Below are positions 33,157 to 41,992 of a stretch of DNA of 64,000 nucleotides, piece after piece (position 1 is the stretch's first letter; every line of letters starts with the position of its first letter). The DNA is taken from positions 310,001 to 374,000 of the forward strand of contig DAOPPX010000001.1 in NCBI GenBank assembly GCA_035358715.1, given 5' to 3'. Made by a program: the position numbers and the translations under genes. Under the pieces are notes generated by a model. The model was not told where the DNA came from. It searched no databases and was given only the letters and a program-made list of their open reading frames with translations. This DNA is from UBA8199 sp035358715. Its GTDB lineage: Bacteria; Verrucomicrobiota; Verrucomicrobiia; Limisphaerales; UBA8199.

Positions 33157-34658
33157 CCGCGCCTTTGCAAAAGCTCATTTTGCCCCTGGACACCGAGTTT
33201 CTGGACGGGCTTCGGTTCCTTTGCGGAGATGGGTTGCTCTCGGAGATCAAACAGCAACTGATTCCCGTTGCCCTGGATCTCATCCGCGATTCATTGGTGG
33301 GAGGCAGACATTTGTTCGAGACCTTGCGTCTCTTTGGTGACCTGCACTGGGCAGATTTGTTGAGGAATCCCTGCACACCGTCAGCCATCAATGATATCCT
33401 GGATCAGATTGAAATCCACCCTCGGCTCCGGGGCGTAGTGGAGACCCTTCGCCAACCTGCAGTGACCCAGCGGCTCCGGGCGGAATGGCTCTATGAAATG
33501 ACCCTGGGCCGACTCGAAAACTCAGTGCCCTATCTCCACAAAGAAGAGAGTTTGCTCAGAGATTGGGAGCAGTTTTGCGCCTCTCTTCGGGACCATTCCG
33601 TCAATCCGTTTGCCGCCGCGGATCAGGAGGCTCAACGCTTCCTGTCGGCTCGCGGCCCGTCTCTTTCGGAAACGGCGCGGCGTCTTTACCGCCTGTCCTT
33701 TCTTGCCGCTTGCCGGAAGCTGTTTGTGCTCTTCTCTGGCGCAAAAGAGACCTGGTCTGGCCCCTACACGTTCGAGCCGTTCCAGTTGAGCGGTGCTCTG
33801 GCCGATCACCTGGGACTAGCGGGTGAGGCTGTGGGGGTGCGAGATAACCGGTTATCGTTGCGCTTCGGTCTCGTTGACCATGTTTTCTACCTCAAACCTA
33901 CGCTGGACCAACTCAACCTCTACCTGGAATCCATCAGAAGCCCCGACCTGCCCGGTTCGATCCAACAGAAGCTTTGTCCCTTTGCCTCGCCGGCTGCAGA
34001 GGATCCAAAGTTGAATCTCATGGCGGAAGTCTTCTACCGCGTTTATGTGCCTGGCCGTTTGCGGGAGATGAGCCAACCGCCCCAGTCCGGGCTGAACGAA
34101 GTATTTCTGCGGGAATTGGGGATGAAGCAAGACTTCTTCGGGCGGTTTGGCTTTCTGCCTCTTGGTGTGGAAACGGTTGCGTTCTGCTCCAAAACGATAG
34201 AGCAGTTGCCGCGGTTGCGCGCCTTCCTGAGCCTTGCCCGCACGGAATCCGGTCTCGTCCGCCAACGGCTGTATCGGGGCATTCTTGAGCCTGCTCTGGG
34301 CGACGTCGCCCAGAAAGTCCTCGATTCGCTTTGCCGGCAGTGGAATCCCTTGCTGCGCACACCTGACGGCGCAACCATGTCGCTAAGCGCGTATGTCGAG
34401 GGAAAAGCCTCGCGTGTCTCGGGAAACGACCCCAAGACCGCGCTGGTGCGCGAGCAGGTGCGGATGGAGGAGTTGCTGCGATTTCTGACGCAGAACACAC
34501 AGTCTTGGCAGATGGCGCTGAAGCAGGACTCGTTCGTGGTGGATCGCGTCCGCGCTTATTTCATGACTGTCCTTGAGAAGGCCATCGGCGAGAGCAGATC
34601 TGAGCAAACCCATTTCCGAATATGCGAACCCCCGCCAGCAAACAAAACCGCCCGGTGA
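33153..34658 (+). CDS. Large hypothetical helical protein
   Basis: A 501-residue protein of no recognised family, mostly helical and Leu-rich, with no membrane segment or catalytic motif that I can see. Its size and the coupling to the small upstream gene suggest a cytoplasmic protein acting on or with the secretion machinery, but nothing in the sequence proves that. The C-terminal tail (CEPPPANKTAR) is short and charged. Confidence 0.65.
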   Translation: MTAPLQKLILPLDTEFLDGLRFLCGDGLLSEIKQQLIPVALDLIRDSLVGGRHLFETLRLFGDLHWADLLRNPCTPSAINDILDQIEIHPRLRGVVETLRQPAVTQRLRAEWLYEMTLGRLENSVPYLHKEESLLRDWEQFCASLRDHSVNPFAAADQEAQRFLSARGPSLSETARRLYRLSFLAACRKLFVLFSGAKETWSGPYTFEPFQLSGALADHLGLAGEAVGVRDNRLSLRFGLVDHVFYLKPTLDQLNLYLESIRSPDLPGSIQQKLCPFASPAAEDPKLNLMAEVFYRVYVPGRLREMSQPPQSGLNEVFLRELGMKQDFFGRFGFLPLGVETVAFCSKTIEQLPRLRAFLSLARTESGLVRQRLYRGILEPALGDVAQKVLDSLCRQWNPLLRTPDGATMSLSAYVEGKASRVSGNDPKTALVREQVRMEELLRFLTQNTQSWQMALKQDSFVVDRVRAYFMTVLEKAIGESRSEQTHFRICEPPPANKTAR

Positions 34659-35035
34659 CAGACGCCAAGGAGGTAGGCGTGGGGAACGCCGTTGAAGAAA
34701 CGTTCTGTCACCGAGCTGAGCCGATTACACCCGAAAAACCCTCCGAAATCAAGCGTTTTCCACCGGGCGGCGCCCGCGCGGCCCCGCGCGGCCCCGCGCG
34801 GCCCCCGCCGGAGCCACAGCCTCAACCCGCGCCTGCCCACCAGCCAGCCACCGCTCGCACAGCCCTCTCGTCACACCCTGAAATCCCGTCGGCGAGCTCG
34901 GCTCTCATTCGCTCCGAACAGCTTTGCCCGCGCCCGGTCTCGGGTCACCCAGCCGCGCTCCTTGGCGTATTTGTAGAACGCCCCGAGCACTTGGCGAGCA
35001 CCTGCGAGACAACCCCGAACTGCCCTTCGGCGGGA
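34659..35035. other. Intergenic stretch with GC repeat and a recombinase-like remnant
   Basis: About 375 bases without a supported gene, between two convergent coding regions. On the minus strand one short frame reads VLGAFYKYAKERGWVTRDRA. It looks like the N-terminal core-binding region of tyrosine recombinases, but there is no start and no catalytic domain. A GC-rich tandem repeat lies in the middle. Confidence 0.4.
34771..34806. repeat. Short GC-rich tandem repeat
   Basis: About three copies of a ten-base unit related to GCCCCGCGCG, the last two exact. No function is evident. It lies between convergent genes. Confidence 0.7.
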
Positions 35036-35431
35036 CTATTCCGGCACTTCGAGCGACAATTGTTCGTGGAACAAGAAACTTTCGTCACCGTACGGAAAGG
35101 CCCTCCAAGTGACGCTGCCCTGGACGGTGTAGACTCCGTTGGCCGGCCCGGCTTTTTCCAAGCGGATTGTCCCGCTCGGTATGTGTGGCAACAGGTCTTC
35201 ACAGACCGGGACGTTCGTTTCCCCCACACCCATTGCCTGGTATTTCACAATCGTGTCTGAAAGCGCCTGCACCACGCCCGCTTTCACGTTGTCCGTGTAA
35301 ACATTGATCTTGCTGACTAGGAGAAACTGGGCAACCCCGGTAACGACCAGGCCTAGAATGATGATCGCGGCGACCATCTCGACCAGTGTTGCGCCGGTCG
35401 TTCGCCGTCTGCGGTGGAATGTGATTTTCAT
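35036..35431 (-). CDS. Type IV prepilin/pseudopilin
   Basis: A 131-residue protein with a prepilin leader: a basic N-terminus (MKITFHRRRRTTG) and then ATLVEMVAAIIILGLVVTGV, giving Glu at +5. The periplasmic domain is short. It starts 7 bases after the preceding prepilin stop and is the last gene of the pilin cluster. The ATG before the basic leader was preferred over a start further upstream inside the neighbouring gene. A minor pilin role is likely. Confidence 0.8.
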   Translation of the reverse strand: MKITFHRRRRTTGATLVEMVAAIIILGLVVTGVAQFLLVSKINVYTDNVKAGVVQALSDTIVKYQAMGVGETNVPVCEDLLPHIPSGTIRLEKAGPANGVYTVQGSVTWRAFPYGDESFLFHEQLSLEVPE

Positions 35432-35438
35432 TTCAGCT

Positions 35439-36083
35439 CTAACGAAATGCGTCGTGGCGCGGGTTGAAGTTGTACTCCCGCAGGTCGTGCTGGAGCAGGC
35501 CTGTCTTGTTGGTTCGATGGAGAGACACCTGCTGTTCCAAATCGGCGTCGCTGGCACTGATAAACAGGCCGCGGAAAGCCGCTGTAGCGGCCCGGTAATA
35601 CAAGGGTGGGGGCACTTTCCACGTCGCCGTAACATCGAGAGTCGGAATTGTGGCGTTGGTCGTCAGCACCAGCGCATAATCCCAGGTGCTGTCCTGGTTG
35701 GTGAAGGCATACGTAAAATGGAGCGGCGCGGGGCCGCCTGCATCGGCAATCTCGTACTGGTAAATGGTGCCGTCGGTGTAAAGCCCGAGCGCCGCGAATT
35801 CCTGCCCGTCCGCGCCGTAAAGGTGCAGCAGGTTGCCGCTGATCCCTTGCAGGCTGGAGATTTCGGTGCTGAAAGCCCAGGCCTGTCCCAACCGATCGTT
35901 GAGGGTGCCTATGAACCGGTCATACTGCGCTCGCTGCGGATTGGTGACCGCGCGTGAGGTCTGGGTTGCTTCCTTGGTGAGATACATGACGCACCGGTAA
36001 CCGGTGACAGCGATGACGCTCAGAATGGCCACCACGATCACGACTTCGACCAGAGAGTAGCCGGGTTGTTTGCGTGTTTTCAT
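35439..36083 (-). CDS. Type IV prepilin/pseudopilin
   Basis: A 214-residue protein with leader MKTRKQPG and the hydrophobic helix YSLVEVVIVVAILSVIAVTG. The periplasmic domain (~185 residues) is larger than in major pilins, like GspJ or PilW-type minor pilins. A second in-frame ATG 48 bases upstream overlaps the previous stop (TGATG) and would give a longer leader; the shorter one fits prepilins better. It is part of the pilin cluster. Confidence 0.8.
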   Translation of the reverse strand: MKTRKQPGYSLVEVVIVVAILSVIAVTGYRCVMYLTKEATQTSRAVTNPQRAQYDRFIGTLNDRLGQAWAFSTEISSLQGISGNLLHLYGADGQEFAALGLYTDGTIYQYEIADAGGPAPLHFTYAFTNQDSTWDYALVLTTNATIPTLDVTATWKVPPPLYYRAATAAFRGLFISASDADLEQQVSLHRTNKTGLLQHDLREYNFNPRHDAFR

Positions 36084-36130
36084 TGTCCGTTGCCACTTGC
36101 CATTTCTGCGGCGGGGAGGGATTGGATCCA

Positions 36131-36673
36131 TCAGGAACGCGGTTTGGGGTTCAATGGTATTTCGGCCCTTCCCTTCAGCTTGATGCTCCCGCTGGCGTGC
36201 AATGTTCCGACAATGTGCCGGTCGTCCCGCGAGGTGATGGCCAGGTTCCTGGCATACTCAAGGACAAAGGGCTCCTCGGTCAGATTGGTCACGCTGAACG
36301 TGTCGCCCCGAACCTCGACCGTGAAAGGTATTGGCACCGGCGACAAGTGGCAGATCAGCTTCTGGTGGGGCATCATGCGTCCGTTCGTGCCAGTTGTCAG
36401 GACGACGATCGGGAAGGTCGCGGGTGTCCGCTTTAGGTCAATGGACAACGTTGTGTGGGCGTGTCCCTGGTTCACCAAAATGATCTGGTTCGTGCAGGTG
36501 ATAGTGCAAGGGAGGTCCAACTGAACGAAAGCCGCCGGCAAATCTTTGAGCTCGAGTTCAACCCGTTGAAACGCCGCTCGGTCGTACCAAGGCGGCAGGT
36601 AAACGTTTCTGATTGAGGCACCGCTGACGGCCAGCGCTGCCAGCAGGAAAAGAGAGGTGAAAAAGGTTCTCAT
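36131..36673 (-). CDS. Exported hypothetical protein in pilin cluster
   Basis: A 180-residue protein with a signal peptide (LFLLAALAVSGAS) and a beta-rich periplasmic part (FTVEVRGDTFSVTNLTEEPFVL). Unrecognised family. It overlaps its upstream neighbour by 4 bases. A periplasmic accessory factor, such as a pilus chaperone or stalk component, is possible. Confidence 0.6.
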   Translation of the reverse strand: MRTFFTSLFLLAALAVSGASIRNVYLPPWYDRAAFQRVELELKDLPAAFVQLDLPCTITCTNQIILVNQGHAHTTLSIDLKRTPATFPIVVLTTGTNGRMMPHQKLICHLSPVPIPFTVEVRGDTFSVTNLTEEPFVLEYARNLAITSRDDRHIVGTLHASGSIKLKGRAEIPLNPKPRS

Positions 36674-37362
36674 CTCCGGAGGATGTTAGGCCGCAGTTGC
36701 GCTGGAGGCGTGCCGGCCGCAAGCAGCTCCACCTGCCCCAACCATGTGGAATGCTGGCGCGGCACTTCAATTTTCAGAAGGCTCCAGTCGGCGGCGGTCA
36801 GTTGCCGTGCCAGGTGCAGCGGTGTGCCAGATGATTTGGAGGGATCTTGAGGGTGGTTCATCTCCAGGTTCCAGCCAAAGGTCTGCTGATACGGCAAGGG
36901 ATTGACCAGGACATCCACCGTGGCCCAAAGACCTGGGGTCAATTCTCGGGTTTCCAGTTCGACATCGCGCGGAGCATCGAACAGGGAATCCCCTTTGGGG
37001 TCGATTGGACAAACCCAGACCAGCCGCCGTTTTCTGAGGAATAACCGGGCCAGCGGCTTATCCTTGAGATCCGCAATGCGTCCCCAGAACACCAGGATTG
37101 GCTCGCTATCCTCGGGATTCAAAGGCAACACGCAGAGCCGCAGCACAAACGCGCCCGAAGGGAGCGAAAAGGCACCAGGACCCTGGGTGATCAGGGGAAA
37201 GAGGGCGCTCTGCCAAGCCAGGCCGGGCAACTCCAGGCGGTTGGCCTGCCAGGCGCATCCCTGCCAGCGGGCGTTGAAGTGGTCAATGAGTTCGGCTTCG
37301 GAGTTCAGTGCACTGGTAAACAGGCACAGAACGCAAAGCCGCATGCGTATCCAGGTAATCAT
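36670..37362 (-). CDS. Exported hypothetical protein in pilin cluster
   Basis: A 230-residue protein with a probable signal peptide (MRLCVLCLFTSALNSEA) and a beta-rich remainder (LIDHFNARWQGCAWQANRLELPG onward). The ATG of MITWIR was chosen; an ATG six codons downstream is equally good. Its first ~80 bases overlap the end of the preceding gene in another frame, which is long for an overlap but not unusual here. Unknown family. Confidence 0.55.
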   Translation of the reverse strand: MITWIRMRLCVLCLFTSALNSEAELIDHFNARWQGCAWQANRLELPGLAWQSALFPLITQGPGAFSLPSGAFVLRLCVLPLNPEDSEPILVFWGRIADLKDKPLARLFLRKRRLVWVCPIDPKGDSLFDAPRDVELETRELTPGLWATVDVLVNPLPYQQTFGWNLEMNHPQDPSKSSGTPLHLARQLTAADWSLLKIEVPRQHSTWLGQVELLAAGTPPAQLRPNILRR

Positions 37363-37963
37363 AGTAGCGCAACCGCGCCAGTTGCTCGTCGTCGAGCTTC
37401 CGGGCGTGCAGTTCCTTCCAGTAATCCCCAGTCTGAAGCTTTCGGTCGCAGCGCAGTTGGAGATAATCCTCGAGCTCATCCCCGCCCAGGCACACGGGTA
37501 CCCGAACCGTACCCTTGGGGATCAGGATATTTACACCAGTTCTCAGGAATTCGGGTGCCACATAGGTCTCGGGCGCTCGCAGCCCTTTGGTGTTCACATA
37601 AAGGGGCTTTCCATTGCTCGGCCGATAAGCCGTGTAGCTCTTTTTCAAGACATCGGCGTGAAGGACCAGCTTCTTTTCTCCCAGCGGGAGCAAAGGCGCG
37701 TTCGGTTCGACAACCACGTTAGTCGGGCCGCTTTGCAGCTTGTTCTCGATCCGGGATATCCCGGACATGGCCCGGTCCCGGAGCAGTGCCTGCTGGCTAG
37801 CGCCAAACATCTCAATGGCTTCGGCCTTCTCCTGGGCCAGATACCTGGGGATGGCGTCCTGTTCGGTGCGAACGTCAGCGGCCGTGAGCGGACCGGCGGC
37901 GGCGACCGCGCTCAGGGTCAGGCTACAGCCGATTAAGCTCAATGTGCGATATGCGGATGTCAT
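37283..37963 (-). CDS. Exported hypothetical protein in pilin cluster
   Basis: A 226-residue protein with a signal peptide (SLIGCSLTLSAVAAAGPL). The helical first half (RYLAQEKAEAIEMFGASQQALLRDRA) is followed by a short beta-rich region (TGVNILIPKGTVRVPVCLGGDELED). The start overlaps the large PilX-like gene by 41 bases. Family unrecognised; part of the pilus cluster by position. Confidence 0.6.
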   Translation of the reverse strand: MTSAYRTLSLIGCSLTLSAVAAAGPLTAADVRTEQDAIPRYLAQEKAEAIEMFGASQQALLRDRAMSGISRIENKLQSGPTNVVVEPNAPLLPLGEKKLVLHADVLKKSYTAYRPSNGKPLYVNTKGLRAPETYVAPEFLRTGVNILIPKGTVRVPVCLGGDELEDYLQLRCDRKLQTGDYWKELHARKLDDEQLARLRYYDYLDTHAALRSVPVYQCTELRSRTH

Positions 37964-40601
37964 AAAGCCGGTCCGGCCCTTGGGGAATGGTGCTCGGGTT
38001 TCGGTTAACGGTTAACTGGGTGATCCGGGGGTCGGTCACGGAGAACCACTTGATTCGGTGCGAATAGGTGAGTTGGCCGTTGATGACAAGTCCAGCCAGC
38101 GGGAAACCGGGCAGTCTTTTTATCCCGTCCTCCACTACCAGGCGGCCGTTGAAGACCGGGGCCGGGCCCGGCGGCGCCGGGGCGTTTGTTTTCGTCCAGC
38201 CCAGCGTCTGGTAATTGAATTGGATGGTGCGCTCCACAAAGGTGTTGTCATAGATAACCGGGTCGGCCAGTTGGATATCCGCGTCGCTGCGGTTGTCGGT
38301 TGGCGTCGTTTCATACTGCTCCTGCAAGGCTGAGGAGGTGGTGGATTTCCAAGCGCCGAAATTGTTCGGGTTCCAGTTTCCGCCGGCGTCGTAACGGTCA
38401 CTGCTGCCGCTCTGACCGTCCCGGAGTTGCATGCCAAGATAAGGCTCGAAGTTGATGCCGTTGCTCCAATTGAGCCAGAGGTAGTCCTTCCAAGTACCGC
38501 CCAGCGGGTGCATTTCGGAAGGCTCCACGCTGCTCAGCACCGGACCGTTTGTGCCCAGGGAGATGCGGTCGTGGGTGGGCTGGAACAAGTCGATTGTTTC
38601 CCAGAACTTCTCGATGTAATTGGTCCGGATGTTGATGAACGCCTTGGCGAAGGGAAGGGTCTGGATGTTTGCCGCGGTTACCTGCGGGAACGGCACGGGC
38701 AAATTGGTCGGAGTCCATTCAACGGCCAGGGCCTGGATTGCGTAACTGCCGTCCAGGGGCGGCAGCAGGCCGTTGAATTGCGGGATCGGGTCCTGAGTGA
38801 AAGATTGAACGATTTGGGTCTGGTTGGTAATGACCTGCAACCCGCTCAATACGAAGCTGCCCGGGACGGCCGATACGGCATCGGGCATGTGCTCGTCCGT
38901 CAAAGTTGCATCCAAAGCGGTCATCTGTTCCGTATTATTCAAGCCGCATACCTGCTCCTCGTAGAATCCAGCGTAATTGTAGCGGCTGAGCACGTTGGTG
39001 TAGATGTTTTGCGTAAGGTTGGTCGCGCTGTCGGTGAGAAACGAAACTTGCGGCCTGACCGTGCTGTTGAGGTTCGAGATCACCAGATAATCGAGAAAGA
39101 AGTTTTCGTCCGCGGCATTTGGCAGATAGAGCGGGCTTAGCGGATCGGAGAGCACGCTCGCCTGAATGTTGCTCGCCCACTGATAAAGTTGCTGGTGCAA
39201 CCGAGCGTATCTTTGGTGCTCCACGAAAACCTGGTTGGTGGCGTCCAAAGTCACATCGGAGCGCGTGACCAACCGGAACTCGTTGGTGACGAATATGGCC
39301 GGGGCAACGGTCCGTTGGTTGCCGGTGTAGTTGGTGATGGCCAGAACGTTGGCGTCTTGGGGAGCGAACCCGATATTCCCCTCGACCTTCAGCCGGGCGA
39401 GGTTGGTGTTGACCGCGCCGGCAAAGAAAACCCGAACGGTTGGCGGAAAGGTGAGATTCAGCGGCACACCCGCTCCCGTCAGCACCTCTGCATTGGTGAC
39501 CACAATGGTCGGGATGGGCAGGCCGCCCCAATACGGGGTCTGGATTGCGTAGCAACTCCGCGCCGGCCGCTCCGACAAGTATCCCGCCAGGTCCAGCGCT
39601 GCGACGTAATTTCCGGCGAGCTGCGTGTCCGGGTCGTAGAGCGGATTGTTCTGAGAGATCGGCACGGGTTGGTAAGACGGGGTAGTCCAGTCTGGTGACC
39701 AGTCTATGGTGCGCAAAAAGCCGTCATACTGTTCTTCGGTGCTGCTGTTAATGGCCATGTCGGCGGAATCGTGAAGGCTGCCCCATGCTTCATAAGTGCC
39801 CCAACTGGGCTCCAAACCGGGGTAATCTCCAATGAACGTCAGCGCAGCCTGCGAGGCCGAGTTGGGGTACTTGGCAATACCACCCCCCGTTATTCGCCAC
39901 AGCCGTTGGTTGGGGTCGGCGGCGCTGGCGTCGCTCACGGACACTGCAGAACCTCCAGCGGCAGTGAATCCTCCCGAGTAGAGCGTCCCCACGTAGGCAT
40001 ACACCCCTTGATGATCGGTATCGGTCGCATCGCGCATGAGCTGAACGCTCTCCCGCTGTTGGCCCGGGTTGAACACGGCCCATTCTGTGATCGGGATCGC
40101 ACGGATCTGGACCGTGTAACGGGCGCGGTAATCCGGGGATCCGGCTTGCGTCGCTCGCGCGGTGATGTCGATATAGAAATTGGTCCGGTCCATCCAGAAA
40201 TCCGGGTAAAGCGGGTCCCGGGAGTTCTTGTTCAGACCGTTGGCACCGACGACTCGTGTGGAAATTGTGGTGTTTTCCGGCACGACCTCGTTGGTGAGCG
40301 AAAATGTTACTGTGTAAGGGCCTGAAACCGACGGCGCCTGACTTTGAAGCCATTGCTGGAGGTCGGCCCCTCCGTAGGCTCCTCTGGTCTCGAACACACG
40401 ATCCAGTTGGCTCAAGATCCTTGAGGCGGCCGAATCGAGCGCGAGGCGGGCCTGGATGTTGCCTTCCTTGGCCTGCGCTTCCGAAAAGCGATGTTGGGCG
40501 CTGTGAATAGCAAGGGAGGCCGCCACGCAGACCAGGACGGCCAGCACCAAGGCCCCGACCAACGCGAACGCCTGGCGTGATTTGGACTTGCGAAGCTTCA
40601 T
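37923..40601 (-). CDS. Large PilX/GspK-like minor pilin or pilus tip protein
   Basis: An 892-residue protein. Its start (MKLRKSKSRQAFALVGALVL, then AVLVCVAASLAIHSAQHRF) resembles the membrane anchor of PilX/GspK-type minor pilins: basic leader, then a hydrophobic helix lacking the typical Glu at +5. The rest is a very large, Thr/Asn-rich periplasmic domain (RATSYFV-free, with TFSLTNEVVPENTTISTRVV near residue 105). The size suggests an adhesin-like tip protein. It overlaps the preceding membrane-protein gene by 4 bases. No named family was recognised. Confidence 0.65.
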   Translation of the reverse strand: MKLRKSKSRQAFALVGALVLAVLVCVAASLAIHSAQHRFSEAQAKEGNIQARLALDSAASRILSQLDRVFETRGAYGGADLQQWLQSQAPSVSGPYTVTFSLTNEVVPENTTISTRVVGANGLNKNSRDPLYPDFWMDRTNFYIDITARATQAGSPDYRARYTVQIRAIPITEWAVFNPGQQRESVQLMRDATDTDHQGVYAYVGTLYSGGFTAAGGSAVSVSDASAADPNQRLWRITGGGIAKYPNSASQAALTFIGDYPGLEPSWGTYEAWGSLHDSADMAINSSTEEQYDGFLRTIDWSPDWTTPSYQPVPISQNNPLYDPDTQLAGNYVAALDLAGYLSERPARSCYAIQTPYWGGLPIPTIVVTNAEVLTGAGVPLNLTFPPTVRVFFAGAVNTNLARLKVEGNIGFAPQDANVLAITNYTGNQRTVAPAIFVTNEFRLVTRSDVTLDATNQVFVEHQRYARLHQQLYQWASNIQASVLSDPLSPLYLPNAADENFFLDYLVISNLNSTVRPQVSFLTDSATNLTQNIYTNVLSRYNYAGFYEEQVCGLNNTEQMTALDATLTDEHMPDAVSAVPGSFVLSGLQVITNQTQIVQSFTQDPIPQFNGLLPPLDGSYAIQALAVEWTPTNLPVPFPQVTAANIQTLPFAKAFINIRTNYIEKFWETIDLFQPTHDRISLGTNGPVLSSVEPSEMHPLGGTWKDYLWLNWSNGINFEPYLGMQLRDGQSGSSDRYDAGGNWNPNNFGAWKSTTSSALQEQYETTPTDNRSDADIQLADPVIYDNTFVERTIQFNYQTLGWTKTNAPAPPGPAPVFNGRLVVEDGIKRLPGFPLAGLVINGQLTYSHRIKWFSVTDPRITQLTVNRNPSTIPQGPDRLYDIRISHIELNRL

Positions 40602-41026
40602 GGAGCATCTCGCTTCAATTTGAACGGATTGACTCCTTCGTCCTTGCCGACAGATCCTTGTCCCTCCTCCGGCTTGGTTGAGCGGTTCATGTCATAAAGG
40701 TATTTCGGGAAATTGCTGCCCGGCACAGGCGTCATTCCCACCATGGCGATGAGGGCGAAAACCAGGATGAGGCACATTTCCCCCGCTCTCGGACTCTTGC
40801 ACTCCAACTGGGTTTTGATCTGGCGCAGGGCGGTGAGCACGAAGACCACCGTGGCACACACCAGCGCAAACGATGCCTGGTAGTCCTCGGTGTAGCGGAT
40901 TCTCGGCCATCGCACCGCGGCGTATTCGAGCCAAAGAAAGTGCAACAGGGCGATGCCCAAACCAAAGAACCCGCACACGACTGCGTCGAGCGCCAGAACA
41001 AATATCCATCTAACTGCCGCCGGCAT
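40598..41026 (-). CDS. Polytopic inner-membrane protein, first gene of pilin cluster
   Basis: A 142-residue protein with about three hydrophobic segments (WIFVLALDAVVCGFFGLGIAL, ASFALVCATVVFVL, MCLILVFALIAMVGM) and a charged tail. The ATG lies 8 bases after a TAAAAT-GGG hexamer, so a leaderless transcript is likely. It may be the platform or an accessory of the pilus cluster. Unknown family. Confidence 0.65.
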   Translation of the reverse strand: MPAAVRWIFVLALDAVVCGFFGLGIALLHFLWLEYAAVRWPRIRYTEDYQASFALVCATVVFVLTALRQIKTQLECKSPRAGEMCLILVFALIAMVGMTPVPGSNFPKYLYDMNRSTKPEEGQGSVGKDEGVNPFKLKRDAP

Positions 41027-41034
41027 ATCATCCC

Positions 41035-41040
41035 ATTTTA
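41035..41040 (-). promoter_or_regulatory. -10-like element of the pilin cluster, 8 bases from the start codon
   Basis: Minus strand GGACCTAAAATGGGATGAT then ATG. No -35 is evident. Confidence 0.6.
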
Positions 41041-41184
41041 GGTCCGGGCCGCCGGACTCGGCGGACAGATTGCGAGGGCTGCCTGGCATTCCGACCGTAG
41101 CCACCATTGACCACATCCCGGGTTTTGCGCCCGGCAAATCCTGAAATGTTTGGCTCACTTGGGCGAGCGACCGGCCAGGGCTTC

Positions 41185-41190
41185 TATAAT
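41185..41190 (+). promoter_or_regulatory. -10-like element, 7 bases from the start codon
   Basis: Plus strand CTATAATGGAAGAT then ATG. It diverges from the pilin-cluster promoter about 145 bases to its left. Confidence 0.65.
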
Positions 41191-41197
41191 GGAAGAT

Positions 41198-41971
41198 ATG
41201 AAACTGAGTAACCCGGCCATCAATGGCAATTCCAGCCCGCACGTTTATAACCTGCTGGACCAGCGGTTGGCCCAGCAGGGGACACCACTCCATCAAATCA
41301 TCAGGACCTACGCCGCAGCCGTTCCAGCCCCTCCAACTTCACCGGAAGAGCTGCTGGATCAGGTGACGGCGGTTCTGGGCAAATGGACGGCTGACCCGGC
41401 GCAATGCGTGAAGCCCGAGACCCCGCTGGCCGAAGCGCACCTGCAGTTGATGGACGAAATCAGCAAAATCCAGGGGCCAGAGGGAGCAGCCCGCCTCGAA
41501 GCGACGCTGGTCCGGGTGGTCGCCAACCAGTTTGCCCGCACCATGGGTTCGGAACTGCGCATTCCCGACGAAAGCAAGCTCATCTGTCTTTCGGACGTAA
41601 AACCGGCAAACGCTTACTCCGCATTCGCCCAACGGACGGCACTCATCGGCATTCAACCGCATGAATGGGTAAGGCGCTGGGTCGAATCGCAGCGAGAACT
41701 CTTCCGCGCCAAGGCCCCGACCGATGCCGGGTACTTGCGGTTGGCGCAACGGCTCTCCGGCCCATGGCCGGCTGAACCAGGCAAAGGCGACCCCTTTCAG
41801 AAAACGCTGGCCACGTTTCTGGATGGGATCGCATCTTCCACGAGTCACAGCCATGCGGTTGTGGTTCAGTCCTCGCTTCTGGACACCTTCGCGCGGGCGA
41901 TTCGGCGTGACGTTCGGGATTTAGGTCTGGACCGTCCCACGGCCCCGTCGCCGGCCATGTCGATGGGCTGA
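41198..41971 (+). CDS. Hypothetical helical protein
   Basis: A 257-residue protein of no recognised family, helical and charged, with neither a signal peptide nor membrane segments. The ATG (MKLSNPAINGNSS) lies 7 bases after a TATAAT hexamer. An ATG three codons earlier falls inside that hexamer and was rejected. It is encoded opposite to the pilin cluster and convergently with a duplicated-domain gene. Confidence 0.6.
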   Translation: MKLSNPAINGNSSPHVYNLLDQRLAQQGTPLHQIIRTYAAAVPAPPTSPEELLDQVTAVLGKWTADPAQCVKPETPLAEAHLQLMDEISKIQGPEGAARLEATLVRVVANQFARTMGSELRIPDESKLICLSDVKPANAYSAFAQRTALIGIQPHEWVRRWVESQRELFRAKAPTDAGYLRLAQRLSGPWPAEPGKGDPFQKTLATFLDGIASSTSHSHAVVVQSSLLDTFARAIRRDVRDLGLDRPTAPSPAMSMG

Positions 41972-41992
41972 ACGGCTCCCGGGCTCGCGGAT

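Noticed and set aside
34622..35260. Plus-strand frame after the 501-residue gene (MRTPASKQNRP onward)
   Set aside because: Pro/Ala-rich low-complexity translation across the GC repeat, and overlap with a clear prepilin gene on the other strand.
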